From positions 1 to 21,180 of the forward strand of contig CAJPOF010000041.1 of the NCBI GenBank assembly GCA_905372235.1: a DNA stretch of 21,180 bases, given 5' to 3'. A program made the translations under genes and the position numbers. How positions within the stretch are numbered: position 1 is the first letter of the stretch; each line of letters opens with the position of its first letter. Below the pieces are notes generated by a model. The model ran no database searches. It worked only from the letters and a program-made list of their open reading frames with translations, and had not been told where the DNA came from. Shown here in pieces: positions 1 to 8,090 of this stretch. Source of the DNA: an uncultured Treponema sp. (GTDB lineage Bacteria > Spirochaetota > Spirochaetia > Treponematales > Treponemataceae).

Positions 1-100
1 AATAGTGTAGTTTGGCATTTTCTTCAACTCCTTTTTGTCGAAAATGTTTTCAAAAGTGATAGTAAATTATATCTTCGAAATGTGAAAAAACAAAGGAAAT
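1..100 (+). repeat. Diverged dispersed repeat, copy A (upstream of tetR)
   Basis: Non-coding sequence resembling positions 20800-20897 in the same orientation. Shared blocks include a GCATTTT-N-TTCAACTCCTTT core, a dyad (TTCAAC at 23-28 with GTCGAA at 37-42, one mismatch) and an AT-rich tail containing ATAG and AATTATAT. By eye identity is about 70 percent with small indels. It may extend left of the window. It could be a shared regulatory leader or a decayed duplication; its role is unknown. Confidence 0.45.
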
Positions 101-172
101 TTTTAAAAATGCTGAAAATCCTGGTGCGTTGGCTGGCGATGGCGAAAATATTCTTTCTTTTTATAAATTCAC

Positions 173-201
173 TTGCTCGATATTACCACTCGGTATATAA
201 T
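173..201 (+). promoter_or_regulatory. Predicted sigma-70-type promoter of tetR, apparently leaderless
   Basis: A -35 TTGCTC (173-178) and a perfect -10 TATAAT (196-201) are separated by exactly 17 bases. Only six bases (TCCCCC) lie between the -10 box and ATG at 208, so transcription would be expected to start at or next to the A of the start codon. No Shine-Dalgarno sequence precedes this ATG. This argues both for the start at 208 and for a leaderless mRNA. Confidence 0.65.
184..195. promoter_or_regulatory. Possible autoregulatory operator in the tetR promoter
   Basis: A small dyad, TACC-N4-GGTA, sits inside the 17-base spacer between the -35 and -10 boxes. It extends imperfectly outward (ATAT on the left, TAT on the right). 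TetR-family proteins commonly repress their own promoter by binding a dyad at this location, so this is a candidate operator. The match is short and no second copy was seen at the malQ promoter. Confidence 0.25.
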
Positions 202-207
202 TCCCCC

Positions 208-783
208 ATGGCGAATGAGTCAACCAAGATGCAGATTCAGGAGATTTCCACCAATCTTTTTGCGCAGAAAGGTTACGATGCCGTCGGCATTCAGGAAATC
301 GTGGACACAGCGGGAATCACAAAGCCTACTCTCTACTATTATTTCGGGAGCAAAAAAGGTCTTTTGCAAAGCATCGTTCTTGAAAACGAGGAAAAGCATT
401 TTGGTCTTATGCAAAAGGCTGCTGATTATGAGCGGCGTTTTTTTGAATCGCTTACTAAAATGCTTCGTGCCGAAATTGATTTTGCCGTTTCCGCTCCCGA
501 TTATTTTAGGCTTCGCACAAATCTTTTGAATTCGCCTGAGCATTCGGAATGCTACGAGGTTTTTTATCCTCATGCAAAAAAAATAGAAAATCTTATGCTT
601 GATTTTTTCAATCTTTCTGCAAAAGAGTTTGGAAATATGAAAGGAAAGGAGGAATTGTACAGTTCGCTATTTTTGGCGAATATCTGTTCTATAGCCATGA
701 GGGTTGCTTCTGGACTTATGAAAAGCGACGAGAAAATTCTTTACACAATCGTTCATTCATTTGTGTATGGTTTTGCCGATTAA
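208..783 (+). CDS. TetR/AcrR-family transcriptional regulator
   Basis: Predicted one-component DNA-binding repressor of 191 residues, a normal TetR length. The N-terminal helix-turn-helix spans about residues 10-55 and includes the typical F-A-x-K-G-Y, G-I-T-K-P-T-L-Y-Y-Y-F and S-K-K-G-L-L signatures. The rest is a helical ligand-binding and dimerisation domain with no recognisable ligand class. The reading frame is open back to position 82, but the start at 208 is preferred: the TetR domain begins directly after it and a consensus-like promoter ends six bases upstream. malQ begins 40 bases after its stop with its own promoter, so local control of the alpha-glucan genes is plausible but not shown. 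The ligand could equally be unrelated to sugars. Confidence 0.85.
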   Translation: MANESTKMQIQEISTNLFAQKGYDAVGIQEIVDTAGITKPTLYYYFGSKKGLLQSIVLENEEKHFGLMQKAADYERRFFESLTKMLRAEIDFAVSAPDYFRLRTNLLNSPEHSECYEVFYPHAKKIENLMLDFFNLSAKEFGNMKGKEELYSSLFLANICSIAMRVASGLMKSDEKILYTIVHSFVYGFAD

Positions 784-785
784 TG

Positions 786-814
786 TTTCAATCTGAAAAT
801 TCCCATGGTATAAT
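786..814 (+). promoter_or_regulatory. Predicted promoter of malQ, very short or no leader
   Basis: A perfect -10 TATAAT lies at 809-814, with a weak -35 TTTCAA at 786-791 at 17-base spacing, directly after the tetR stop codon. The malQ ATG at 824 begins nine bases after the -10 box, so the expected transcript start (about 820-822) leaves a leader of only a few bases. No Shine-Dalgarno sequence is present. A CCATGG palindrome at 803-808 abuts the -10 box. Confidence 0.55.
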
Positions 815-823
815 CTATCTATT

Positions 824-2902
824 ATGAGCAACACAAAAGAAAACTGTAGACTTGATTCTACGAGGACAACGGGCATTTCGATTCCGTTGGGTGCAATTTC
901 CACAAAAAATAATACTGTAATCGGAGAATTCACCGTTCTTCTTGATTTCGCGAAATTCTGCAAAAAGGCGGGAATCGGTCTTATTCAGCTTCTGCCTGTG
1001 AACGACACTGGAACTCAGTCGTCGCCTTATAGCGGACTTTCCGCTTTTGCGCTTCACCCGATTTACATTGACATAAAACGGATTCCCGAATTCGATGGTT
1101 TGTATTCTTCGGATAAGAAATTTGCCAAAAATTACGACGCTTTTGTAAAGGAAAATCCATACAACGCAGGCGGACGCTATGATTATGATTCTATATTGAA
1201 CAAAAAGGACGAACTTTTGCGCTCTCTTTATGCGACGACTTCAATCGCAAAGGATGGAAAAGCGGACGCTGCTCTTGAAAAATGGATAAAGAAAAATCCT
1301 TGGATTGTAAACTACGCCGTATACAAGTCTCTTAAATATAAATATATGCAGGCAACCTGGAAATCTTGGGATGCAAAGGATCAGAATCTTAGCGAAAAGG
1401 AGATAACCTCCCGTTGGGAAAAGGCTTCCAATCGCAAAGAAAATCTTTTTTACGCATGGACGCAGATGCGTGCCGCCGAGCAGTTCAAAAAGGCAGCCGA
1501 TTCGGTAAGAAAAGAAGGGCTTTTGCTCAAGGGCGATATGCCGATTCTTATGAACGAGGATTCTTGCGACGCTTGGGCGCTTCCGGGGATTTTCAATCAG
1601 AATTTGCGTGCCGGCTCTCCGGTTGACAACGAAAATCCTTCGGGACAAAACTGGGGATTCCCGACTTACAACTGGGCGTATCTCAAGGAACATGATTATT
1701 CTTGGTGGAAGGAAAGGCTGAAATCTGCGGAACAGTATTATTCGGTCTATCGCCTTGACCATATTCTTGGATTTTTCAGGATTTGGGCGATTCCTACACG
1801 TGATACTACCGCAATTTTGGGGCATACAGACCCGTATGTTGCAATCAGCCGCATGGATCTTCACAACACAGGTTTTGGCGATGATAGAATCCGTTGGCTC
1901 AGCCAGCCGCATGTTCCTACCGGCGTGATTGAAGATATAACATGGAATCACGAATCCGCTACAAAGATTTTGGAAAAATTCTGTGAGCGCATAGGAAACG
2001 AGGAGCTTTGGCTTTTCAAGAAGTCGGTTGAAGGCGACAAGGATATTTACGAGTCAGACCTCAGTTCGTTCTGTCAGGGAGATGCGGAAAATCGGGTAAA
2101 GGACGTTCTTAGCAGATTCTGGAAAGACAGGGCATTCGTGGAAGTTTCTCAGGATATGTTCGTTCCTATATGGACGTATTACGAGACTACGCCATGGAAA
2201 TCTCTTGGTTACGACGAGCAGGGAAGACTTCGTTATCTTATCGAAGAGGCTGAAAGAAATCAGAACAGGCTTTGGGAAACTCAATCCGACGAAATCCTTT
2301 CGGCTTTGACAAATTCCGTCAGCATGATTCCTTGCGGTGAAGATTTGGGAGCGAATCTTCCGTGTCTTCCGAGTGTAATGGATAAAAACAAGATTCTTTC
2401 GCTTAGGGTCTACCGTTGGTGCAGAAAATGGGACATTCAGCCGGAGCAGCCGTATATTCCATTCGGCGAACTTCCTAAACTTTCCGTATGCACTTCGTCC
2501 GTGCATGACTCTTCTACGCTCCGCCAGTGGTGGGACGAAGACAAAGGCGGAGTCTATCAGTTTGTGAATACATATCCGTGGTTTTTTGGAATTGAGGCTT
2601 GGGACAACGACGCAAAATCCCGAATCGCAAACGAATCTTACACGCCGGAAAAAGGTGAGGCGTTTCTGAAGGCTCTTGCTACGGCGAACAGCGATTTCTG
2701 CATTCATCCGTTCCAGGATTTCCTTTCGGTAGAGAAAAAATACTGGCTTGAAAATCCCGATGATGAGCGCATAAACATTCCGGGTACGGTCAGCGGCTTC
2801 AACTGGACATATAGAATTCCTGCTTTGCTTGATGACATTGCAAAAGATGAAAATCTTGTGGCGAAAATCAAGGGAATTGCAGATGCTCATTTTGGGCAAT
2901 AA
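824..2902 (+). CDS. malQ: 4-alpha-glucanotransferase (GH77, amylomaltase) with a long insertion
   Basis: Transfers alpha-1,4-glucan segments between maltodextrins, usually in the cytoplasm; no signal peptide is seen. The GH77 hallmarks are clear: the N-terminal segment G-I-S-I-P-L-G, the D-S-x-D-A-W-A with G-Q-N-W-G-x-P stretch before the catalytic core, the nucleophile Asp312 in Y-R-L-D-H, the acid/base Glu506 in G-E-D-L-G, and the transition-state stabiliser Asp562 in V-H-D-S-S-T. At 692 residues it is longer than typical bacterial MalQ. The nucleophile and acid/base are 194 residues apart, against roughly 50 in compact amylomaltases, which resembles the insertion in plant DPE2-type enzymes. 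The N-terminal starch-binding modules of DPE2 are absent. The GH13 gene follows after 28 bases, probably in the same operon. Confidence 0.93.
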   Translation: MSNTKENCRLDSTRTTGISIPLGAISTKNNTVIGEFTVLLDFAKFCKKAGIGLIQLLPVNDTGTQSSPYSGLSAFALHPIYIDIKRIPEFDGLYSSDKKFAKNYDAFVKENPYNAGGRYDYDSILNKKDELLRSLYATTSIAKDGKADAALEKWIKKNPWIVNYAVYKSLKYKYMQATWKSWDAKDQNLSEKEITSRWEKASNRKENLFYAWTQMRAAEQFKKAADSVRKEGLLLKGDMPILMNEDSCDAWALPGIFNQNLRAGSPVDNENPSGQNWGFPTYNWAYLKEHDYSWWKERLKSAEQYYSVYRLDHILGFFRIWAIPTRDTTAILGHTDPYVAISRMDLHNTGFGDDRIRWLSQPHVPTGVIEDITWNHESATKILEKFCERIGNEELWLFKKSVEGDKDIYESDLSSFCQGDAENRVKDVLSRFWKDRAFVEVSQDMFVPIWTYYETTPWKSLGYDEQGRLRYLIEEAERNQNRLWETQSDEILSALTNSVSMIPCGEDLGANLPCLPSVMDKNKILSLRVYRWCRKWDIQPEQPYIPFGELPKLSVCTSSVHDSSTLRQWWDEDKGGVYQFVNTYPWFFGIEAWDNDAKSRIANESYTPEKGEAFLKALATANSDFCIHPFQDFLSVEKKYWLENPDDERINIPGTVSGFNWTYRIPALLDDIAKDENLVAKIKGIADAHFGQ

Positions 2903-2930
2903 AAAATAAAACAGTAAAAGGAGATATTTT

Positions 2931-5900
2931 ATGGAAATTTCATACAACGAATTCCACATAAGCAAAGAAGTCAGAGACTTGTGCAAATTCGACGAAAGGC
3001 TTTACGCTTCATCGGGAAACGTGGTTTTCGCCGACCTGAAGGCTGTCCGCACTTTCACGGAAAAGTTGAACAAAGTTTTTGATTCTAGAGGTCAGAACGA
3101 AAAGCGAGTTTCTGTCGGTTCTGTGAACGCCATGGGATTGATAGACGAAATCCTTCACTATGTCTGTATGCTTTACAGGCGAAACAAAGAAAGTTCTGCT
3201 TTTAAAACAGTGCTTCTGGAATTGGAAAAACAATTTACAAAGGCTAAGGTGGATGAGCTTCTTTTGGATTTTATGGCTGAATTTCCGCCGGTGGAAGTTT
3301 ATCAGGGAAAACTCAGCGCAGAAGAATATCTTGAAAAAGATTGCATTGACAAAGGAACTGGAGTTTCCAGGTCGAACAGAGAGCAGGTGCTTGAAGAATG
3401 GATGATGCTTCGCCTTGCAAATGAAAATCCTGCGTTCAAGCCGTTCCTTGTGATGTTCAGCGACAAAAATCTTTCCGAAAACAAAACTTACGATGCCGCA
3501 TGGGCTTCCGTGCAGAAAACATTTCAGACTTTGCCAAAATTCGGACCTTTTAATCATGACCTTGTGAATATGCTGCGAGAGCCGATGGTTTTCAGTCCTG
3601 AAAGCCTTAAAGGTCAGTTGGATTATATACGTCAGTATTGGGCAGACCTTCTTGGAGAATGGCTCAAGACTCTTCTTACCGGAATCGACACGCTCACCGA
3701 AGAAGAAAAAATGTTCTGGCGGGCAGGTGCAATAAACGGCGGAGATGTTAACATGGATCCGTATAATTACGACGGTTTGATGAAAGAGTACGAACGCTTT
3801 AGCCCCGACCGCGAATGGATGCCTTGTGTAATCCTGATGGCGAAAACGGTACTTGTATGGCTTGACCAACTTACAAAAAAATATCAACGGCCTATAAACC
3901 GTTTGGATTTGATTCCTGACGAGGAACTTGATGCTTTGCGAGACGAAGGTTTTACGGGTCTTTGGCTAATCGGACTTTGGACTCGCTCGAACGCTTCAAA
4001 AAGAATCAAGCAGCTTTGTGGAAATCCTGAAGCAGCCGCTTCTGCGTATTCGCTTTACGACTACAACATTGCCGAAAATATCGGCGGCTGGGATGCGCTT
4101 GCGAATCTTAGAACCAGATTGTGGCAGCGTGGAGTTCGTCTTGCTTCGGATATGGTTCCAAACCACACTGGAATGGATTCAGCTTGGGTTGTGAACCGCC
4201 CGGACCTTTTTGTGCAGAGGCGAGACGCTCCGTCTTCTTCCTATAGTTTTAACGGCGAAAATCTTTCTTGGGACCCGAATGTTGGCGTTTGGCTTGAAGA
4301 CCATTACTACAGCCATTCCGACTGTTCCGTTGTCTTTAAGCGGGTGGATTTCAGAAACGGCGATACACGATACATTTATCATGGAAACGATGGAACGGGA
4401 ATGCCTTGGAACGATACGGCGCAAATCGACTTTTTGAATCCGGAGGCGCGTGAAGCTGTTATGCAGGACATTCTGCATGTTGCTCGAAATTTCCCGATAA
4501 TTCGATTTGACGCTGCGATGGTTCTTGCAAAAAAATCGATTCGCCGTCTTTGGTATCCGCGTCCGGGAAGCGGCGGAGACATCTATTCCCGTGCCGAATC
4601 TGCGCTCTCAGACCAGGAGTTCGAGGCAAAGATTCCGGCAGAATTTTGGCGCGAGGTTGTAGACAGGGTTGCGCGCGAAGTTCCCGATACGCTTTTGCTT
4701 GCCGAAGCATTTTGGATGATGGAAGGCTACTTTGTCCGCACGTTGGGAATGCATCGAGTTTACAATTCGGCTTTCATGAACATGCTCAAGAAGGAAGAGA
4801 ACCAAAAATATCGTGATTCTGTTAAGAACACGATAAAATTCGATCCGCAAATCCTCAAGCGTTACGTAAACTTCATGAACAATCCTGACGAAGATACGGC
4901 GGTTGCTCAGTTCGGAAAGGATGACAAATATTTTGGTGTTTGTACGCTGATGATTACAATGCCTGGACTTCCGATGTTCGGTCACGGACAGATTGAAGGA
5001 TTCACTGAAAAGTACGGAATGGAATTTACCAAGGCATACCGAAACGAAACTCCTGACCAGAATCTTGTGAATCGGCATTGGCACGATATTTTCCCTCTTA
5101 TGAAGAAACGTTATATCTTCGCTAATGTGGAAAATTTCCTTTTCTACGATGTGTGGGATAACGGCGGAGTGAACGAAAATATTTTTGCCTATTCAAACAG
5201 TGCCGGAAACGAGTGTTCTGTAGTCTTCTACAACAACAAATACGACAGGGCGCAGGGGTGGATAAAACAATCTTGCGAGTACGCCGTAAAAATTGGACAG
5301 GGCGAAGACCAGCACGTGGAAATGAGGTCAAAATCAATTTCCGAAGGGCTGGGACTTACAGCCGGCGAAGACCGATTCTGTGTTTTCCGTGAACATCGTT
5401 CGGGACGTTGGTTTATACGCCGAAGCCGCGAAATCTGTGAAAAAGGTATGTTCATCGGCTTGAACGGATTTGAATATCAGGTTTATATGGATATCCACGA
5501 GGTTGCCGACGGACCTGATCATAAATATCAGATTTTGTGTGACACATTGCAGGGGCGCGGTTGCCACGACATCGAGACCGAATGGCAGGAGATTCAGTTC
5601 AGAGAGCTTTATAGACCGTTTGCGGATTTTGCGACAGCGTTCATTCCTGCTGTGGCAAAACTCATCGGACCTTCGGAAGAAAAAATCACCGAGGCAAAAC
5701 TGAAGAAAGCGGCTAAAGATTTGATTGGTCTCTACACTTCTGCGGCGCACACTTTCTACACCAAGGCAAATGAATTTGCGGGAAAAGACGTTGCTCTTCC
5801 GGCACCTGAAAAGCAGTACAAGAATTTTGCGGCTTCTCTTGAAAAGATTCTTGTCGCATTCGCCAACAAGAGCGCAAAACTTTCTGCCGATGTTCCGGCG

Positions 5901-6491
5901 GCTCTTAAAAAGGCAAAAACCGGTGCGGAATATCTTGAGACGGCGTTCACGAACAGCGGTTCTCTTCCGATGCTCCTTGTGGCGCATGAAATGGTCAAGG
6001 AATACGTGAAAGTCGGACTTGACGATGCTTGGGCATTTGCAAGAAAGTTCAATGAATTCTTCCAGAATGCGGGGGCAGCAAAATGCGATGTCCGCTACGA
6101 ACTTTCAAAAATCTTTGCGCTTTCCAAGGTTATGGATATTGCATTGATGGAAAAAGATGCCAAAAACGGGGCTTCCAAATTGGTGAAGGCATTGGGCGAG
6201 GATGAAACCGCTCCGCTGCTTTCGGGCGCAAATGCCTTTAATGGTGTCGTTTGGTTCAACAAAGAGGTCATCGATTCTAGCATAGTGAACGCTTTTGCTT
6301 TGGCTCTGCTTGACTCAACGGATGAAGAGGCGATTTTGAAGCAGTACGCTTCAGTTCTTTCTGCAAAGGATGCTGCGGGTTACAAGTGTGAAGAGCTTGT
6401 AAAAGCATTTGCTCCGGCAAAAAAGAAATCTGCTTCGGTAAAATCCGATCCCAAGGAAAAACCAAAGGCAAAAAAATCTACAAAGAAATAA
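2931..6491 (+). CDS. Large GH13 alpha-amylase-family protein
   Basis: 1186 residues with a strong ribosome binding site (AAAGGAGAT at 2917-2925). There is no signal peptide, so cytoplasmic action on glycogen or maltodextrin with malQ is likely. The GH13 barrel lies at about residues 315-720: region I D-M-V-P-N-H (407-412), nucleophile Asp527 in I-R-F-D-A, acid/base Glu592 in L-L-A-E-A-F, and stabiliser Asp653 in N-N-P-D-E-D. Region IV carries Pro652 where most GH13 enzymes have His. The N-terminal 310 residues match nothing I recognise. After the barrel comes a probable beta domain (about 740-870), a helical alanine/lysine-rich region (about 880-1150) and a Lys/Pro/Ser-rich tail. Exact specificity (hydrolase, transferase or phosphate-dependent transferase) cannot be read from the sequence. 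Confidence 0.85.
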   Translation: MEISYNEFHISKEVRDLCKFDERLYASSGNVVFADLKAVRTFTEKLNKVFDSRGQNEKRVSVGSVNAMGLIDEILHYVCMLYRRNKESSAFKTVLLELEKQFTKAKVDELLLDFMAEFPPVEVYQGKLSAEEYLEKDCIDKGTGVSRSNREQVLEEWMMLRLANENPAFKPFLVMFSDKNLSENKTYDAAWASVQKTFQTLPKFGPFNHDLVNMLREPMVFSPESLKGQLDYIRQYWADLLGEWLKTLLTGIDTLTEEEKMFWRAGAINGGDVNMDPYNYDGLMKEYERFSPDREWMPCVILMAKTVLVWLDQLTKKYQRPINRLDLIPDEELDALRDEGFTGLWLIGLWTRSNASKRIKQLCGNPEAAASAYSLYDYNIAENIGGWDALANLRTRLWQRGVRLASDMVPNHTGMDSAWVVNRPDLFVQRRDAPSSSYSFNGENLSWDPNVGVWLEDHYYSHSDCSVVFKRVDFRNGDTRYIYHGNDGTGMPWNDTAQIDFLNPEAREAVMQDILHVARNFPIIRFDAAMVLAKKSIRRLWYPRPGSGGDIYSRAESALSDQEFEAKIPAEFWREVVDRVAREVPDTLLLAEAFWMMEGYFVRTLGMHRVYNSAFMNMLKKEENQKYRDSVKNTIKFDPQILKRYVNFMNNPDEDTAVAQFGKDDKYFGVCTLMITMPGLPMFGHGQIEGFTEKYGMEFTKAYRNETPDQNLVNRHWHDIFPLMKKRYIFANVENFLFYDVWDNGGVNENIFAYSNSAGNECSVVFYNNKYDRAQGWIKQSCEYAVKIGQGEDQHVEMRSKSISEGLGLTAGEDRFCVFREHRSGRWFIRRSREICEKGMFIGLNGFEYQVYMDIHEVADGPDHKYQILCDTLQGRGCHDIETEWQEIQFRELYRPFADFATAFIPAVAKLIGPSEEKITEAKLKKAAKDLIGLYTSAAHTFYTKANEFAGKDVALPAPEKQYKNFAASLEKILVAFANKSAKLSADVPAALKKAKTGAEYLETAFTNSGSLPMLLVAHEMVKEYVKVGLDDAWAFARKFNEFFQNAGAAKCDVRYELSKIFALSKVMDIALMEKDAKNGASKLVKALGEDETAPLLSGANAFNGVVWFNKEVIDSSIVNAFALALLDSTDEEAILKQYASVLSAKDAAGYKCEELVKAFAPAKKKSASVKSDPKEKPKAKKSTKK

Positions 6492-6500
6492 AAGTTAGAT

Positions 6501-6551
6501 AAATACAAAAACGCCCCGAATCTATGAAGATTACGGGGCGTTTTTGTATTT
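6501..6551. terminator. Bidirectional intrinsic terminator between convergent genes
   Basis: A perfect 18-base inverted repeat pairs 6501-6518 with 6534-6551 across a 15-base loop. Its core is CGCCCCG/CGGGGCG, flanked by an A-tract on the left and a T-tract on the right, so each strand reads a GC-rich hairpin followed by U residues. It lies ten bases after the GH13 stop and 43 bases beyond the end of the convergent thrC-like gene, and can serve both. Confidence 0.92.
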
Positions 6552-6593
6552 GAATTATTTTCTGTGTTTCAAAAAATAAAAGTTTGCAGTTTA

Positions 6594-7898
6594 TTACTGG
6601 ATTTTTTCGATAAGTTTTTTCAGTTCTTCCGGTGTTTTTACGAGCGGACGAGCCAAGTTGGACTGTTTTAGGGATTTTTTTATGGAATCCGGCATTTCAG
6701 GAACTTCGCCTATTGTGTGCTGAACAAAATTTTCCGAAAGCGAGGGAGAGTCTCGTGCGACAAGAACGGTAATCGCTTCGCCCGTATCCACGGAAATGTG
6801 TGTCTTTGAAGCCGCATATGCTCTAGCGGTGTGCCTGTCAGAATATAGTTTGTATTTTGTGTAAAGTTCCTTGGCGGCGGCGTTTACGTCAGCCTCATCT
6901 ATCGGCTTTGGAAAAATAAAATGTTTCATCATTGCTTTGTTTGCGCAGAAAACTTCTTCAAGTCGTTCAAGATTGGACGGTTCTGAAGGGTCGGAAGGAT
7001 TTCTGCGGTTTGCGGGAACAAGAGAATCCAAAAGAACCGGTTCTCCGATTGCGTCAACCGTAAGGGAATCCGTCGCCGGAATTATAAAACCGTTCAAAGG
7101 AAGCGCAAATTGCCATGCGTAAAGCCCGGCGACGACATTGCTGTAGTTTCCGGGGGCAAGTGCATAGTATATGTTTCCGTTTATTTTATTTTTGATTCTG
7201 GAAAATGCAAAAGGGTAAAAGAACGCCTGGGGCAAAAGGCGGCCGATATTTGCCGTGTTTGCCACAGTTATGTGTCTTTCTTTAATAAAAGCTTTATCCG
7301 CAAAAACGGTTCTTACAAATTTATGGCAGTCTTCTTCCGTTCCGTCTATTTCTACCGGATAAATGTTTCCTCCGTTCCATGCAAAATCGCTTTCTTCCAT
7401 GCCTCGAACCATGCCCTTGGGATATACAAGAACCGCTTTGATATTTTTCTTTCCGCGCAATGAAAGAGCCAGGCTTGCTCCCAGTTCGCCCGTAGAAACA
7501 TCGAGAAAAATCGCCGAACCGCCGTTCAAATTCAAAATAGTTTCTATGCATGAAACAAGATAGGAGATTCCAAAATCCCTGTGCTTTCCTGTTGGCGTAT
7601 GGAAAAGTTCCATTGTGAAAAGTTTTTCGTCAAGTTGTTTTACTTCAGGGGAAAATTTGAACGCATTTGTGGCAATCGTTTCGCAAATTATGGGGCTGAA
7701 TTCGTCTTTTATAAAAGCGGATGTCAACGAACCTGCAATTGAAGAAAATTTTGTGTTTTCGTTTGTATACAAAATCCAACGGCGTAAATCTTCAGTTTCG
7801 CAAGGAACGTATAAACCGCCGTCCTCCGGCATGCAGTTCATCACCGCCTGCGCAAAAGTGACGGTGGAAGACTTGTCTCTTGAACTGGTGAACTTCAT
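6594..7898 (-). CDS. thrC: Threonine synthase-like protein lacking the usual PLP lysine
   Basis: 434 residues, the usual length for the long ThrC type, which converts O-phosphohomoserine to threonine with pyridoxal phosphate. Family landmarks are the N-terminal T-F-x-x-A-V with D-G-G-L-Y-V-P, E-L-F-H-x-P-T at about residues 97-103, A-N-T-A-N-I-G-R-L-L-P-Q at 213-224 and G-N-Y-S-N at 250-254. The Schiff-base lysine position, normally F-K-D, reads H106-Arg107-Asp108 (codon AGG); the nearest lysine is Lys105. The usual S-G-D-T-G loop reads T-G-E-L-G (136-140) and G-N-F-G-N reads G-N-Y-S-N. It may be a non-catalytic or repurposed paralogue, so the gene symbol marks homology rather than proven activity. 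It has its own promoter and converges on the GH13 gene. Confidence 0.78.
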   Translation of the reverse strand: MKFTSSRDKSSTVTFAQAVMNCMPEDGGLYVPCETEDLRRWILYTNENTKFSSIAGSLTSAFIKDEFSPIICETIATNAFKFSPEVKQLDEKLFTMELFHTPTGKHRDFGISYLVSCIETILNLNGGSAIFLDVSTGELGASLALSLRGKKNIKAVLVYPKGMVRGMEESDFAWNGGNIYPVEIDGTEEDCHKFVRTVFADKAFIKERHITVANTANIGRLLPQAFFYPFAFSRIKNKINGNIYYALAPGNYSNVVAGLYAWQFALPLNGFIIPATDSLTVDAIGEPVLLDSLVPANRRNPSDPSEPSNLERLEEVFCANKAMMKHFIFPKPIDEADVNAAAKELYTKYKLYSDRHTARAYAASKTHISVDTGEAITVLVARDSPSLSENFVQHTIGEVPEMPDSIKKSLKQSNLARPLVKTPEELKKLIEKIQ

Positions 7899-7904
7899 GG
7901 GGTA

Positions 7905-7933
7905 AGTATAACATATAAGAAGAACAGTATCAA
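7905..7933 (-). promoter_or_regulatory. Predicted promoter of the thrC-like gene, apparently leaderless
   Basis: Read on the minus strand, a -35 TTGATA (7933-7928) and a -10 TATACT (7910-7905) are exactly 17 bases apart. Six bases (TACCCC) separate the -10 from ATG at 7898, nearly the same arrangement as at tetR (TCCCCC). Transcription is expected to begin at the start codon and there is no Shine-Dalgarno sequence. Confidence 0.65.
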
Positions 7934-7985
7934 ACTTGCGGATTGCCGATTTTTAATCCCGATTGGATAAAACTAAATTTTATTG

Positions 7986-8024
7986 CGGCTTTTTATTTGA
8001 GCCGGAAAAGATATTTTTCCCCGG
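7986..8024 (-). terminator. Possible weak terminator downstream of the LptF/LptG-like gene
   Basis: Two overlapping inverted repeats lie in the gap after the permease gene: CCGGAAAA (8002-8009) against TTTTTCCCCGG (8014-8024, two extra C), and CGGCT (7986-7990) against AGCCG (8000-8004). They could form alternative hairpins in the minus-strand transcript, but no clean U-tract follows, so intrinsic termination here is uncertain. Confidence 0.3.
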
Positions 8025-8090
8025 AAAAAACGTTTTATTCATAAGGAAAAATTATTCTGTCCGGATTTCTGTATTCTTTTGGGCGAGGTT

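Noticed and set aside
82..207. Upstream extension of the TetR regulator to position 82
   Set aside because: The extra 42 residues are not part of the TetR fold, and a 17-base-spaced promoter with a perfect -10 lies within them, so the start at 208 is preferred.
5228..5987. Long antisense frames opposite the GH13, malQ, pheT and queH genes
   Set aside because: They mirror the codon bias of strong coding sequence on the other strand, have no ribosome sites and show no domain signatures.
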